A stretch of DNA of 64,000 nucleotides from Saksenaea vasiformis B4078 (taxonomy: Eukaryota > Mucoromycota > Mucoromycetes > Mucorales > Saksenaeaceae): NCBI GenBank assembly GCA_000697055.1, contig JNDT01002355.1, positions 124,001 to 188,000 of the forward strand. Direction: 5' to 3'. The position numbers and the translations under genes are program-made. The notes below the pieces were generated by a model. It was given only the letters and a program-made list of their open reading frames with translations. It did no database searches and had not been told where the DNA came from. Positions 35,723-50,500 of the stretch are shown here, one piece after another. Positions within the stretch are counted from its first letter, which is position 1. Every line of letters starts with the position of its first letter.

Positions 35723-37395
35723 GGTATGAGCTCATCATGAAACATTTTTATCCTTGCGATAACCCGTAGAGAAACTGTCACTGATGCAACGAATCACCTC
35801 AACGTCAAAAGGACGTACTGCTTGTGGCAGAACGTTTCCTTTTATTAGGACATTTTTACGCTTTCCAATAGGATAATGAGAAATCCATAACTGTAAATAT
35901 GAACTACTCTAATGCAAACTGCAATTATCCAAACGTGAACTGTTCATTGTATGGAGATAAAAATTTCCTATTTACAAGAGCAAAGTGGAGACTAACTCAA
36001 TAATAAACAGATGTCCAGAAATTTTGTAATTATGAAAACGTTTTTCGACTCGAAAGATTACGAATAAATATTCAATGCCCGAGCAACCGCCAGCATCCTA
36101 AGAAATACGGTTGATTGAAACGATCGCCGCCGTACGATCGTACAAACTTTTCTAAAGAGAATGCGCTCATTTTATTTAGAAAGAGTCTTTTGAAAGAGAT
36201 GAGGTGTGATGCGCGAAGACGCAGCATCCACTCAACCTTCGGACGTTCCAAGAGATACGACCATCCTCCTAAGAGCAAGTTGCTTCTCTGCATTTGATGA
36301 ATATGTGAGTCTACCGCTAAATCTCTCTGAAATATAAGACTAGTATCAAGTACTTAATGATAGCTTCTCTGGAGGAATGCCACAACTCTTACCAAGGTTA
36401 CTACAGCATTGGGAGATGGTGCAATGTTCCAGTATATTTAATACTGGATTAGAATCGCTTGTACCATTCGAAGCGTAGCCGCTCTATGTAGTCAAAGGCC
36501 TTTCCACATTCCTAACGAGCAGTGTCGTTCCAAAATGCGGATGGCAAACCTTGTACCAGTCTAAGCATTTCATCAGCTTACCATTAGTCAACCTGTGTAA
36601 GTTTGTGTGTGTGTGTGAGAGAGAGAGAATTTCTACAATAACTACTATACCATTTATAATGAACCTGTTGATCGTCAAGACACATATCTTTTCCAGAGTA
36701 TCCATGATAAAGGCCAGCCAGACAGTCCTGACGGTTAAGTCAGAAGAGCAGGGATGACTGCCTCATCGTCATTGTCAGATGCAAATATGTGAAGATTCTT
36801 AGTCTGTTGTTTCTTTGCAAAGTTTTTGAAATCATGGGCGACAGACAAGACGATAAGAAGAAAGAAGAGGGACTTAATGGAAAAATATTATTAAAACGAT
36901 GCAGGCTCATTTTTCACTTATCCATAAAAGCATTATAAGTTCTTTGTCGAGGCGTAAAGTCTACTAAGGTTTATCTGAAGAGTTAGAGTTGTCGCTTCAT
37001 CTACGCCGGTATTTCCCATGTAGAACAGAAATTGCATTTCCCTTATATTGTACGTTATATATATACAGTAACAAAAGACTATGAAAGAAGGGATATTGGA
37101 TCGCTGTACGCTAACTAGAGGAACCTCACGGCATCATTTCGCAGACGATTCCGGTGAAATTGGACTTTTCAATATGAGCTAACACTGTGCATTTAGTCAT
37201 AACGAGCGATACTGGGTTTTTATGGAATATTCCTTCAGCAAAATAGATTTAAGTTCAGAAAGTGCAATTTCGCGCTAAGATATGCTTTGTTAATAATGTA
37301 TGCCATGTATCAGGAGACTGCCTAACGTTAATTTCGCAGCATAAACATCCATAGTGATAAGTACATCTGACATTTCAGCACGTCCCTGCTTACCA
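35723..37395. other. Intergenic, nothing recognised
   Basis: About 1.7 kb without a supported gene. It holds a GT/GA microsatellite at about 36605-36627. Confidence 0.45.
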
Positions 37396-40300
37396 TTAGC
37401 GACTTTCTGACGGCCCCGGAATTGATGCCACACGGGTTACCTCTTGTTCATGGTACAAAGGAAATGTAGCAAAATTGGGTTGAACGCTTTTGGTCGTGAA
37501 TACTGGGAGCGTGTGTCCGGAAAGAAGGTGACTTGCACCGGCAATCGCGATGCATGTGGCGCCTTCGACATCTCTATTAACCGTGTTGGTACCTACTTTA
37601 TATCGATAGCACGAGTAGTTCAGGCGCATGGAACTCCCATTGACCGACACGGCTTTCATTTTTCCGTTCCTTTCTTTGTATCTTTTAGGTCGTACCATGG
37701 GAGAGAAACAACGTGAACATGTCTGCGAAGTAGCGTGTTCGCCAGTTATTGCCACTGTAGCATATCGTCTGTGCCGACGGCGCATTTGCCCGCCACCACG
37801 TCTGACATGCCCTGTAATACGGGTCCCGACACCCGTACCCCCTGATCCGACACACATGACTAAACGACTCGTCTTCGTCTGCCCTGACCGAGTTCTGCCC
37901 GCGACAAATCTACGCTCGGCGCTGGCTAACTGATCGTACGCGACATGTGTGAATATACGCTGACTTCTTTTTTCTTTGTTGGCCCGCGTTGAATGATAAA
38001 ACGAACGCAATTCTGATCTATATCCCTGCGCCAACTGATATATAGATGTTATATTAAGTCATTATGGGACAAAACGCGATACTTTACCTTATGACGCTCA
38101 AAGACCTCATTTACGTCTTTAGATCATTCAACAGGATACTTGCCCAGCGTCTGTTCAGCCTCACGGACTGACAGGCTCCTCCTCTATCAATGAACGTGAA
38201 TTTAACTATCAGCAAGGAGATTCGAAGATCCACCATTACCTTTCTACGCTCCCGTTTTCTTCTGTATTCCCTCGCTAGGGATTGCTGCTCCACTTCCTCA
38301 GCTGTGACACGGTGGACATCGTGAGGGACAGTGATATCGTCCTGGACATCAGATTGAATCTCACTAACAGCCGACTCCCATTCGTTCTCGGGCGTCAGAA
38401 CCTGAAACCGGTTATACTGTCTGATATATGCATTATATTGCCACACGCTCATAGACACCGTTGTAGACATTGTACAAATGCCGTAACCCGTTCCGGAAAA
38501 AAAACAACTTCGCGATTATCATGTTTCGCTTCCGCTAGTAAATTCTCGATGTTTACAAATTCGACCGCTCTTCATGTGCTGGCCGCTTATTGCTTGGCTG
38601 AGGGGTAATATTTGTGGTTGCTTAGACGATGTTGTCTTTCGTCAAAAGATTAAGCACCATCAACAAAATAATCCTCGTCAACACATTACCTGAGGGTACA
38701 GTAAACGATGTTTCTCAGAACGTTCTCCCTTCAGACTGTTCCTTGCTTCGTTAACTTTCGTTTGGGCGATACATCTTTCGTGCTTCATATGCTTAAGTTA
38801 TCCATATATTGTATTTTTCTATTGCCTGTCCTTCTCGGACTTCCACAAGCGCTGAAGATCTGTAACAGCTTTTATTTTCCCGCGCAATTCCACGTTTTTA
38901 TTGCGTAAGGTGCTCTGTTGCTCTTTGATACGGAGTTCAACTTGCCTCACAAGCTCTACGTTTCTCTGTGGCCTTTTATGTGTATTTTTGCCGCTGGTTC
39001 GGTGTTTTTTGCGTCGACGTTCATCGTAAAACGAAATGGCGGGGGTCGCTTCCTTTCTTAGCATACCTATCAGGTCAGCTGTAGTGTCCGGATTATATAT
39101 GATTACATCCTGAAAATCAAGACCATGTGAACAACATATCTGGCTAATATTGTCTACATCAAAGAAGGAACCGAGGGTTGCAGATTTGTTTCTGATTGCC
39201 CATGAGGCTGATGTTATGGGATCCTCGTTTTGGTCAAACAATGTAAAATTCTCTGGAATTTGGCTAGACGCCATTATCTCATAGATTGCCGTAGCGTCGA
39301 TGTGTAGGCTGTGAATTGCCGCTGGGACGATATCGGGGCATATACGCCGCGAAAATTCATGATAACCAGCCGTTCGCTGGACTATGTTGGATAGTATCAC
39401 GATAGGAAGCTGCGTGATAATGCTTTTCTTCGAAATTTCTTTGGAAGGAATGAAGGGGTAGAGGGTTTGGATGATATGTATCATAAAATTAATTTCCATT
39501 GGTGTCAGAGGATCTGTCCCCAACCATGACCCCTTGACTTTTCTAGAAATGATAGCTTTTGACGGTAGCGCTGCCATCTCCGAGAAATCTGATAGTAACG
39601 CTTTTGCAATCGCCTTCAACACACGTATCTTACGAGCAGACGTATCCTTCTCGCCTCCTCTGTCATTTTTATCTGTCGGGCGATACTCATCGTCGTCTGA
39701 TTCGGAATCTTCGTCATCATGTTCCAGCACAGTCTCAAGGACTTCACCAGAAGAGAGTTCGTTCTTTAATTACTGCTGGATCTTGTGGTCCTCTTCGCTC
39801 ATTGACGGCTTATCCAATTTTGTCGTTGCTTGGCGAAGTTGCTCATGCAGCTTATCTTTTCGAAGCTGAGAAAGACGGTATCGTTTTTCCCACCTCTTCT
39901 TCTGTTCTGCGTCTCCACATTCAGCTCTCTTGGCGCATTTGTTTTGGTACTTCTTCTCCTTTCTCAGCCGTTGCCTGAGCGCGTCTTTACTAACAGTCCG
40001 TTTCTTCTTGTCCTTTTGTTCTTTGCTCTCCTTCGCTTTGGCAACTACAAGCTGCTTGTAGTGCTGCTCTCTTCCTGGGGCCAAGTTTATGCGAAGCGAA
40101 ATCAATAATAGTCGGTCTAACGATCGCTGGAAAATGTTACCGCTCCATATATTTTGTACATTAGTGGCTAATCGCTGGATACAAGCCGACGTTGTATGCG
40201 ACAAACCAGGCGTGCTAATCGATGCCACTGGACGGCTATGGAATAGTAACTCGTCCCACAGAGGATGACTATTATTCTTGCTGAGCATACGATCCGACCC

Positions 40301-41203
40301 AGATAAGTACCGAGTGTACGTATATGCAACGTGCTCTTGCTGAAACAGCTTCAAGAAATCATTTTGACTGGTAGCAGTTGAAATATCCTCTGGAAATTGT
40401 GCAACCGGGGTTTATCTTCCCTCTACCAAATCGTCCTTGTCTCTTTGTGCGAAGGAAGGTAGGAAGTCGTTAATATCGACCCCTCAGCCGACACGGTTTT
40501 CTTCATTCATATGTATGTTGCCTTTAATGTCCTTCTTGAAACCTCGACGTACGGCTTCCAACATCGAGGCGCGGATTATGGCTGCCATATCTGCAGAAAT
40601 AGCGGTAAGTGTAATAGCAGTCTCATGAATGCGTTTCATGAGTGTTTCCCGGTGATCTTCCGGTAAATCCGCGTGTAACATGTTTTTAAAGCGAGTATTG
40701 CACACACGTAAACGCTCCGGTACCATACTAAGTGAGTCCTTTTTTTCGTCGCGGGACGTGTAATACTTGCTTTTTGCACCCGGTATAAGGCTATCGAAGG
40801 CAAGTCTGATATGATTTCGCCACTCGGTTACAAGGTTATGTCCAGCACCGACTGCTTTCTGTATTGACTTAGGTGGATGTCCTCCAAGACTCTCCGCCTG
40901 GTCTAAAATTCCCCGTGGTAGTCTCTTTTTTCCACTAAGTTCCACCTTAAAACCGTTGAAATCGTCCTCAAGTTCTTGTTCGGATAATTCGGATTTTTTT
41001 TCGGCCAAGTATTTTGCATGCGCTTGTACCGCAGCTTCAAGTCTCTCATTAAACGCTAGATGGATGCTGCGTTTGGCAGCTTCGGAATCGATCTTTGCTA
41101 TTTTGCGCACCGGTGCCTGTTCCTCATTCGAACGCTTCAATGGTACAGGCACAGGATTATTTGACGTTGATTGACTCTGTTTTCTTCTGCTGTGTCTTGC
41201 CAT
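37396..41203 (-). pseudogene. Fanzor/TnpB-like gene, decayed by stop codons
   Basis: The minus strand reads from an ATG at 41203 in one continuous frame to about 38690, interrupted only by stops (near 40485, 40426, 39771, 38820 and 38790), without frameshifts. The 3' part (38034-37396) follows after an apparent intron and encodes the diagnostic C terminus: GSGGTGVGTRITGHVRRGGG, then VAITGEHATSQTCSRC (RuvC-II Glu and first zinc-ribbon Cys pair), then NRDVEGATCIAIAG (RuvC-III Asp). A coiled, lysine-rich middle lies around 38830-40000. RuvC-I is not clearly identified; a weak candidate lies near 38480-38510 and lacks a convincing Asp. The gene is inactive as read. Identification rests on the C-terminal motifs. 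Confidence 0.65.
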
Positions 41204-42555
41204 GATTAATGACCATATTGTCAGTTAAATTTATGTTACGACAAAAACTACCCATACACTGCAGAACAAACTTTCTCCAGATCTCGGTAAAGTGTAGACG
41301 CAGAGTATTCGGAAAGTTTCTGATTTTTGTATATCTCGGAAAGGTCTTTCGGGGACGATTCAGCTGATTTTATGTAGAGTTAGCGTGGATTTTACGTAGA
41401 TTTTATGTAGCCCACAAACCTGTAGAGGTTGCTAATCTGAAAAATTGTTGATGCAAGTGGTAGCGGCAAAGAAAGACCGGAAATGCAGATGGCTCGAAGT
41501 CTTGCAATTAGAAAAGGTGTAACGATATTTTGGAGGTACCTCACTGGAGGTACGGTGAGAGTTTAACATTTATTTAAAGGCGTTGAACACGCGCTTATCG
41601 AAGCTTCGCAGCTTTCGCCCGATCTGCCAAGAAAAAGAAAATAAAAAGCTCATTTACTGAAACAGGGAAAAATGAAGAAGAGAAAGAATGAATAAGATGT
41701 GGCTGAGAAATGAAGATGAGAAGAAATAAAAAAAAAAGATGAAAAGAAGACACACTAGAGAGAAGCATAATAGATCTATTAGCTTTCTTTTTCTTCTGCT
41801 TTTTCTGTTTTCTTATTTTCCCTTTTTTACTGCTTTTTATTATCACTACTAGTTATATACGAAGTGAGGATGCAATAGGTCGGTCTTCATCCAAACAAGT
41901 CGAGAGAACCCAGGCTGCGCTTCGAAATTGGGCCTCCGGTAGCATGGCGGTAATGATCGAGCTCCACAAGTATGAGACAGAGCAGTGGCCATATGCGGAT
42001 CCAATAGGGGCAGGGATCTAGTATGAATACTTCCAATTGCCCCATCAGTCCTTTGCAAGAGACAATGAAATCCTGTTTTTGACACGTCTTTTGCCTGAGG
42101 TAATAGGAAATTGTCAGTGATATAAAAGTAACATGGAAGAGTATGACACGCAAACCATAGCGTCAAATAAGCGTACATAAACGCAGACTCCATTTGGAAG
42201 TAACGCCGAATAATTTCAAATAGACGCAAATATCATAGGAAACATTCTAAAAATAACTTGAACGCCAACAAAAACGGTAATGGCTTATACACACATACTT
42301 CGCACGCTTTCTTCATCACGTCAGGAACCAAAATCGCTACTTGTCAGATCAAAAAAAAAAAGAAAGAAAGAAAGAAATACTTACCATCGAACATAAAAGC
42401 CAGCGTCCTGAGTTTGTTACGTAAGCTGTCATTCACTAGTTTATTGTTATCTTTTTGCTGAACGACAAATGGTGCGGCGTTTCAATCAGATATTTAAATG
42501 CGCCGGGGAGGTGATTTCTTTTGAAGCCGTTGTCCTTCATCTGTTCTTACACATC
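41204..42555. other. Intergenic upstream of GAL10
   Basis: No supported gene. It contains purine-rich stretches and an A/GAAA microsatellite at about 42350-42380. The last 100 bp are the probable GAL10 promoter and 5' UTR. Confidence 0.45.
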
Positions 42556-43788
<1,233 letters not shown>

Positions 43789-44620
43789 ACGTGTCTTTCC
43801 TTCTATCTTAGACCTTCTTTTTTTTTCTTTTGCAAAGCATCAGTAGACAAATTACACCGCTATTTTTATTGTTTATTTTTTTTTGCTCTTCCTGATTTTA
43901 TCTCTTTTCCTTGTAGGAAAGATGTCTCGATTGCTGAACCAAACTCTTGTATTCCCTGATTAAAAAAAGAAAAAGTAAATCTATTGTGGATTCACGTAGA
44001 AGAAAAGAAAAAAGTGGTTACACGGAAGAGTGAAGTCCGTGGTTCATTATTGATCAATAGAACGAGGGCGTAGTCGATATAGATAAACGGGACATCCAGA
44101 CACGGAAAGTCAGGCAATGAAAAGACGGACAATGAATTCTCATCCGCTAGACGGGGCCGCAGTGGATATCCACGCTCCCATCGTTACTTATTTGATGCGG
44201 ATATGAGGCTGTCATCAACGGGATAACACGGGGAGATTGTGGCTGGTTGTAGGGCAGATCTTTTTTCTTCGTTACCTATGCGTATGCTGTCAACGGCTGT
44301 CAGCACATGGACACCCTTCGCAAGGAGACGAGGAACCAAACCTAGAAAGGAAAGTCAAAGCAATAATTCCACTAACCATCATGTTTCGGCATACAAATGC
44401 GTGTTTTGATAGGTAAGACTTGAACTCAGTACCACTCCATGTGCATCATGACTGCAACTTGTGCAATGTCTTGTCCGTTCTTACATCCGGTCTGATCTGC
44501 GAAAAGAAGTCGGCCCTGTTTCTACAATTACAATGACAGATATTTGTTTAAGAAGCATAGAGCATGTTTCTAGGTCAATGAATTTATTTATTTATTATTA
44601 TTGGCTAGACATTACTAAGA
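43789..44620. other. Intergenic between GAL10 and LysM gene (convergent)
   Basis: The 3' regions of two convergent genes; nothing else is recognised. Confidence 0.5.
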
Positions 44621-45271
44621 TTAGACGCCGACACAGTAGGCCTTGCCAGTGTCGAGGTTATCGCAAATGTGCTCGCCCTTATGGTGGAGACCCTTGTTCC
44701 ACGAGTAGAGCTGTTCAACATCGATACCGTTCTTGGCTGCGACGTCAACGCAGCCGGTGTCCTGAGGGGTGATGGTGTAGAACTTCTTGCAGTTGGGCAC
44801 AATGTGGTTGGCCTTGTTCAACTTGACGTTGCCGTTGTTGTTGGCAGGCTCGTCCTTGTGTTCAGGCTTGGGCTTCTGTTCCTGCTGTTGCTGCTTCTTC
44901 TTCTTGGCCTGTTCAGCCTTCTTCTTCTCAGCAAGACAACGCTTGGCCTTGGTTCTGGGAGCCTAGATCAGAAAAAAAGTTTGACATGTGAGACGTTGAA
45001 GGAATAAAAAGAAAGGGGAAGTAAAATGACTTACATCAATGCAGTATTCCTTGCCAACCTTAAGGTTGCTGCACTTGGAGTTGTTGAAGCTTTCGAGACC
45101 ATGGTTCCATCGGTAAAAGTCATTGATGTCAACGTTGTTGTTACGGGCAATGATTTCACAGGTCTCGCCAGGAGCAGCAACGTGGGTCTGTCTGCATGAG
45201 CGGACGGGGTGGACGGCCGAGACGGAACCGGCAGCGATGGCAAGGGTGGCGGCGATAACAGTCAATTTCAT
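44621..45271 (-). CDS. Secreted protein with two LysM domains
   Basis: Exon 1 is 45271-45035 and exon 2 is 44962-44621 (minus strand), joined across a 72-bp intron to give 192 residues. The N terminus is a clear signal peptide (MKLTVIAATLAIAAGSVSA). The first LysM domain follows (QTHVAAPGETCEIIARNNNV to KVGKEYC), then a linker rich in K, Q and P, then a second LysM domain (FYTITPQDTGCVDVAAKNG to TGKAYC). Both domains carry four cysteines, as in fungal LysM proteins. LysM domains bind chitin-type N-acetylglucosamine polymers. A small secreted two-LysM protein may act on the fungus's own wall or as a chitin-shielding effector, which the sequence cannot decide. The protein ends shortly after domain 2. 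Confidence 0.93.
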
Positions 45272-47558
45272 GATGAAGAAAGGAATGTGTTGGGTTTTGT
45301 GAAAGGAAAAGGAAGTAGCTGGCGAAGGGAGGAAGTGAGGAGGATGAGGAAAAAGGGACTCTAAAACGCTTTTCGTTTATATACACACCGCAAAATTTCC
45401 GGATTTCATTTACGGTAAATAGACATGTTTCCTTCACGCTCTTTCCTTTCCAGTGACACAAGCGAAAGTTTGGAATATTGGAACAGCGACTGCTCTTCGT
45501 CGCACTTTTTCCTAATGTCACATCATCATGCGAAATTGCTATATGCACACTTGTGATACAACCTTTTTGCCATCTCCTCTTTCTTCAGAGAATACGTCTT
45601 CTGTCATCATCCCACCTTTTCGGAGTCTGTGCTCGAAGGGAATAATATTTCATTTCGGGTTCGTTAAGGCGGATTAGGAAATTCCTTTGAAATTCGCCAT
45701 AAATAGGAAAACAACAGATCGCTATTCCCACAACAAACAGCAGTAGACGTGCGATCTTCAACCTTAAATTTGTTGCACGTGTTGACGCAAGAAATGAAAC
45801 ACGAGCAGAAAAAAGGAAACAGAAGCTCTGTCGATGTTGAACAAACTTGATTAGATAATGTTTCAAAGTTCACAAAGGGCGTCTCCCCCCCCCCCCCTCC
45901 CTTTTCTTAGCGTAAGTGCACTTCCGTTCGGATAAGAAAAGAAAATAAGGATAGGATATGCTATTATTATTGACGGCTGATAGACGACTTTTACGTGAAT
46001 CAATTGAATCGATATAACATCGTAGGAGCGTATATGTATATACATACCGGAAAGAAAGAGAGTTAACCATTCCGGACCATCCGGAACTGCAGATAATGAT
46101 CGAAGCAAAATCCTACTATCTTCTACAGTAGACAAGATAATCTCGGTGGCTGAAACACCCGAGCTCCTACTTGATCAGTGTCATTGAAAGTAGAGTGCAC
46201 TCGATCGTTTATCAAAACGATACGGATCCTTTCTGATGAGTGCCTGTGGAGAAATGATTGATGTAACCGTTTCATTTCAAACCCATACACGAATGATTTG
46301 TCTTGGCATGTCAACACGGTCAAACCTTTTTCAATTTTCTTCCTCACGTGTAGTCTTTACTTTCCTGGGCATACTTCAAAAAGTAATGAACCCACCCCGA
46401 AAACTGCCAACAAAAACCAAGACGTCATTTGCAGACGCGTCAATCGAACCGTAAGCTCATGTCATCCTCAAGTATTTGTATAATTCCACGATCATAAGCG
46501 CTCTTCCGAACGCCGAGTAAAAGAGTTGTATATTAGCTACTGACTAGATGATCCAAATGAATCAGGACACATCTTCCTCATCTATCTAAACCAACGTTCC
46601 TCGGATTCTCTTCCATGGAACTCTTCTAAATACGCTAGGGTTAGAGACTGAGAAGGACGTGACTTGTAGCTATTTCGAATGGTTACCTCGTGTAATAAAA
46701 ATGAATGTAGGACGATGTTCCAACCTAACCAATTTTGCAAGATCCAATTTTCGTTTTTTCATGATGAAGAACGTACTCATAATCTTAATTCCACAAAGCG
46801 TACGCAGACAATACTAGTTGCTGCACGATAGGTCCTCATTACTAACATGTCTTCCATAAATAAGGAAGTTACAGAGGTGATTACTCTGATGGCGCCCAAT
46901 GAAGATGCAGAATGAATGATCTCAGACGCGTCTCTACTCGCATGAGATAAGGGATGAAATGTTGTTCAAACAAAAATTCTGGTATCACGATGCAAGTATC
47001 TCGTTGCTGTTGCTACTAAAATTATTCGTTATTATTGGTTGATCTAGTTCTGCTGGACAGCTTCGTGCATGATGACGGGGAGCATTGTATCATCCCTCTT
47101 TGGGGCCTGAGGATGGCCTACGACAGTTTCCAAAGATCCGGATTCGCCAACAAGTGGGGATCTACTGCATTTAGTAAGCGTAGGATAGTACGACTCCGAC
47201 TTTATTGAAAGATACTTCTTTCCCATCTTAAGGAAGTTAACAGAAATCGCGGCGACTTGATCCCACGCAACATAAAACAGGCATTTCAGCACGATATCTT
47301 TACGCAAACACGAAACTGAACACACGAAACCACTTTGTTGCCTGCATCAGCGTGGTTTCAGTAAGCATCGTTTGGGCTGCACAGGATAAAGTTGGCCATA
47401 GCACAGTTCAACGTATAAGGAACTTGTGAAGCGATAATAAATAAAAAGAGAAAAAGTGAGTTACAAGTATCATAATAACGGTTTTAAAAATACAATGGGA
47501 TCGGTTAGAAAACGAAAAAGAAGTATAACAGTAATAGCGGATTGAAAAAAGTTTTTGC
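45272..47558. other. Intergenic, 2.3 kb, nothing recognised
   Basis: The first 150 bp are the probable promoter of the LysM gene. A homopolymeric C tract lies at about 45887-45898. No ORF longer than 95 codons and no RNA gene is supported. Confidence 0.5.
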
Positions 47559-50500
47559 TTAGGGTTCGATAATCTGCATGTAGTTGCCAGGTACAAGACC
47601 TCTTACGGGGTTTTGAGAGTCTCTGTGGAGATCTGCCAGCCACCAACCATCCGGTTGCTTACGGAGCACTGCTACCATATCACCGGCTGCAAAGGTAAGT
47701 TCCGATGGAATCTAAAAGTAGTAGCCTACGTGAGATACGTTCCAAACATACTATATCTATAACTTACGGAAGCTTCAAAGGACCAAATGGCTCGAGCTAT
47801 AGATAGTGATTAGGATCAGCGCCTTTGAAATGAGATGATGAACTTACCGTAGTGTAGAATAGGAGTCCCATCCTTCGCTCGGTTCTCCTGCGTATCAGGT
47901 GCTGTTTGCTCTTGATGTTGCGAGCTTGTGGTCTGTGGTCGGACGGGTTGTGGCGTGTCATCTTTCGGCTGGTATGGCGTGGGAATTGCTTGGCTGGCAG
48001 GTCGTGATAATTGTGAGGAGGAGGAAGAGCCCTTTGTAGGAACAACAGCTTCACGTGGTGCGTTCGAAGTCATCGTGGGAGGAGGTTGTTCGCGATACAC
48101 AAAGTCGGCTTCTTTAACGCGTTTATCCTTTTTGCCGAAGATGCCGAGCGAAAATCTACCGCCGCTCTTATCTTTATGTTGCTTCTCTGTTGGTCGTAAG
48201 CTCATATGATTTGTCTTCCCGTGGTTGGTAGTGCTTTCATTACGTGACGATGGATCGGTCGTAGATTTCAAGACACCCTTCATAAAAGTACTGAAATCTT
48301 TGCTCTGCTTGGATCCCTTTGCATATTCCGGCTCTGTTGATCCCTCTCCATGCTCTTCTGGATCAAATATAGAAGATGAATGGAGGTGTTGGTTCAACAA
48401 TCTTGATGGAGGAACCATCTCCTGGTCTCGTCTGCGATGTGCATGACCGTTTTGCTGCTGTTGTTCTACCTGCTGCGATAATGTATGATTATCTGATAGG
48501 AAAGTGGATGGACCTGCTGCTTGTTGTTGCGCAAGATCTGAATCCAGCGATAATCGTCCATCCTGCCACGGTGCTGGTCTTATACCAAAACTGTTGTTTG
48601 ACGCATAACCCTGCATTAGTTGGCGATCATGATCATGATAAGCTGCCCACTGCTGTCGTTGTTGTTGTTGCGACTGCTGCGCTGCATTGTAAACAGCGTT
48701 GTTATTATTGTGTTCGGGTTGGCGTGATGCTGCAGGTTGGTCTACGAGGGTAGACTGACGATTATCTTGACGCACACCCTCCGAAGCGACTTCGCGTGGC
48801 GCCGCTTGAGGCGCATGACTACTGCTCCTCTTGGTGGAGTTAGGAATTTCAATGGTCAGAGGAACCTTTGGTCGAGGTAGTTTGCCTACAGTGTGCTTGG
48901 CTTCCGGCTCTCTCGTCGTTTGGTTCATTAGCTGTTCTGACGCGTCGATATGGCTCGGGCTATGCGGGTCGATAGCAACACTAGTACGTGGTGTACCGTT
49001 ACGACTGGTAGCTGAATTCAGACTATCATACACCGCTGCACTAAATGGCTTAACTGGAACTTGCTGGGGTCGACGAATCGAAGAAATGACCCATTTTTCG
49101 TCTTTGGGAGGTGGTCGTGGGACTGCGTAACTCTGATCAGATCCACCGTGTTCACTTTTGTTTTCTTGAAGAACTTCTGTTCCAGCTTGCTCAATCTCGA
49201 TCACGGGCGTAACCAGTATCTCCTTTGGTACAACATCGTCCTTCTTTTCCACAGTGTCTATACTCTGCTCCACTTCCGCAGCAATCGCCGATCCATGGGC
49301 CTCCGGTAAAGGAGCAGGAACAGGTAGATCGATCCGTGGCGCGTCCTCTTGTTTGATGGCGGTTGTCGGTGTTGTTGAAATTTCACTCAATCGTTTTGAT
49401 TTATAATATGGGTTGGGAATCGGCTTAAACTTGATATCATAAGATCTTTCCGAACTCGCTATGCTAGTCTTATTTGGTGGAGCTGATTCTGGACGAGGGA
49501 TTTCTGGAGGTGCCAGCGTCGGTAACAGCTCAGCAGAATGACTCCGCACAGTTGGTGCTACACGCATCTCTTGTGCAACCTCAATGTGACGAACTTGTTC
49601 CTGAGGTGACGCTTTTTGTGTGAGCTCCACACCACTAGGAAGACTCTTCATGCGTTTTTCGTCCATATCTGCTTGTTGCCCAACCATGTCTGTTGGTACA
49701 TTCTCGCCATGGTTCGCGATCATGTTCTCCACTTCCTTGAATGCGTAAGAAACGGTATCTGGCGGTGATGCTGGACTTCCGACTGGCGTCTTTCTTATAG
49801 CACGCTCCTCCGAATCTTCCTGTGGTTTTGGTGAAGATTGCTTTGTTTCCAAACGGTGTAGTTGATGCTCCACAGACTTCAATTCTTCGTCGGGATTAGT
49901 GAGATTAGTAGGTGGAGGGGGAGGAAGAGCTTTCGACATGGATTGATCAACCGACTGAGTACGTTTCCTCTGGTCAAGTGGTGATGGTTCAGAAGGTGCA
50001 GTTAAAATTGGCGGTTTGATCTGGCTATCATCAGTTACAACAGAATGAAGCGAACATCTCCGGGGTTCTAAAGCGGAGAAGTTAGTATAACGCCAGTTTA
50101 TGCAATAGTTCCCTTATACTAACCAGGCTTCGAGGTGCCCGTTCCATACTTTTCGACGAAAGCAGAGATATCCTTTTTTACGTCAGCCGATTCTAAGGAT
50201 GTCCGTATCCTGTCACAGCTCTAATCCAACCAATTTAAGACAACGAGCCATTCATATAGGACATATCGTACCTGATCATCTACGGTGTATACACTTGACA
50301 TCATGTTGGCAAATCTGCAGATCAATTGAGTTATGTAATGCGATTCATGTTCCTGAACTTACGCCCACAGCCCCCGTCGTAATTTATCCATTCGTTTCTC
50401 CTCCATATTCTGGAATACATCACATGTCGATCGCCAATGATGTATCCAATTCACCGTAACGCTATTTAGTACTTCCACAGCGCGCTTGTATTCTTGATCT

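Noticed and set aside
37396..41203. Stop-codon reassignment as the explanation for the interrupted Fanzor-like frame
   Set aside because: All three stop codons occur in it, while neighbouring genes use standard stops and have no internal ones. Decay is the simpler reading.
41849..42229. 126-codon minus-strand frame upstream of GAL10
   Set aside because: No recognisable domain, and composition like random intergenic sequence.
45887..45898. Poly-C tract as a functional element
   Set aside because: A single homopolymer with no second copy or associated gene; probably a simple-sequence slip.
49061..49309. Plus-strand frames opposite the F-BAR/SH3 gene (several between 47928 and 49309)
   Set aside because: They are antisense to the long disordered exon and have no supporting motifs.
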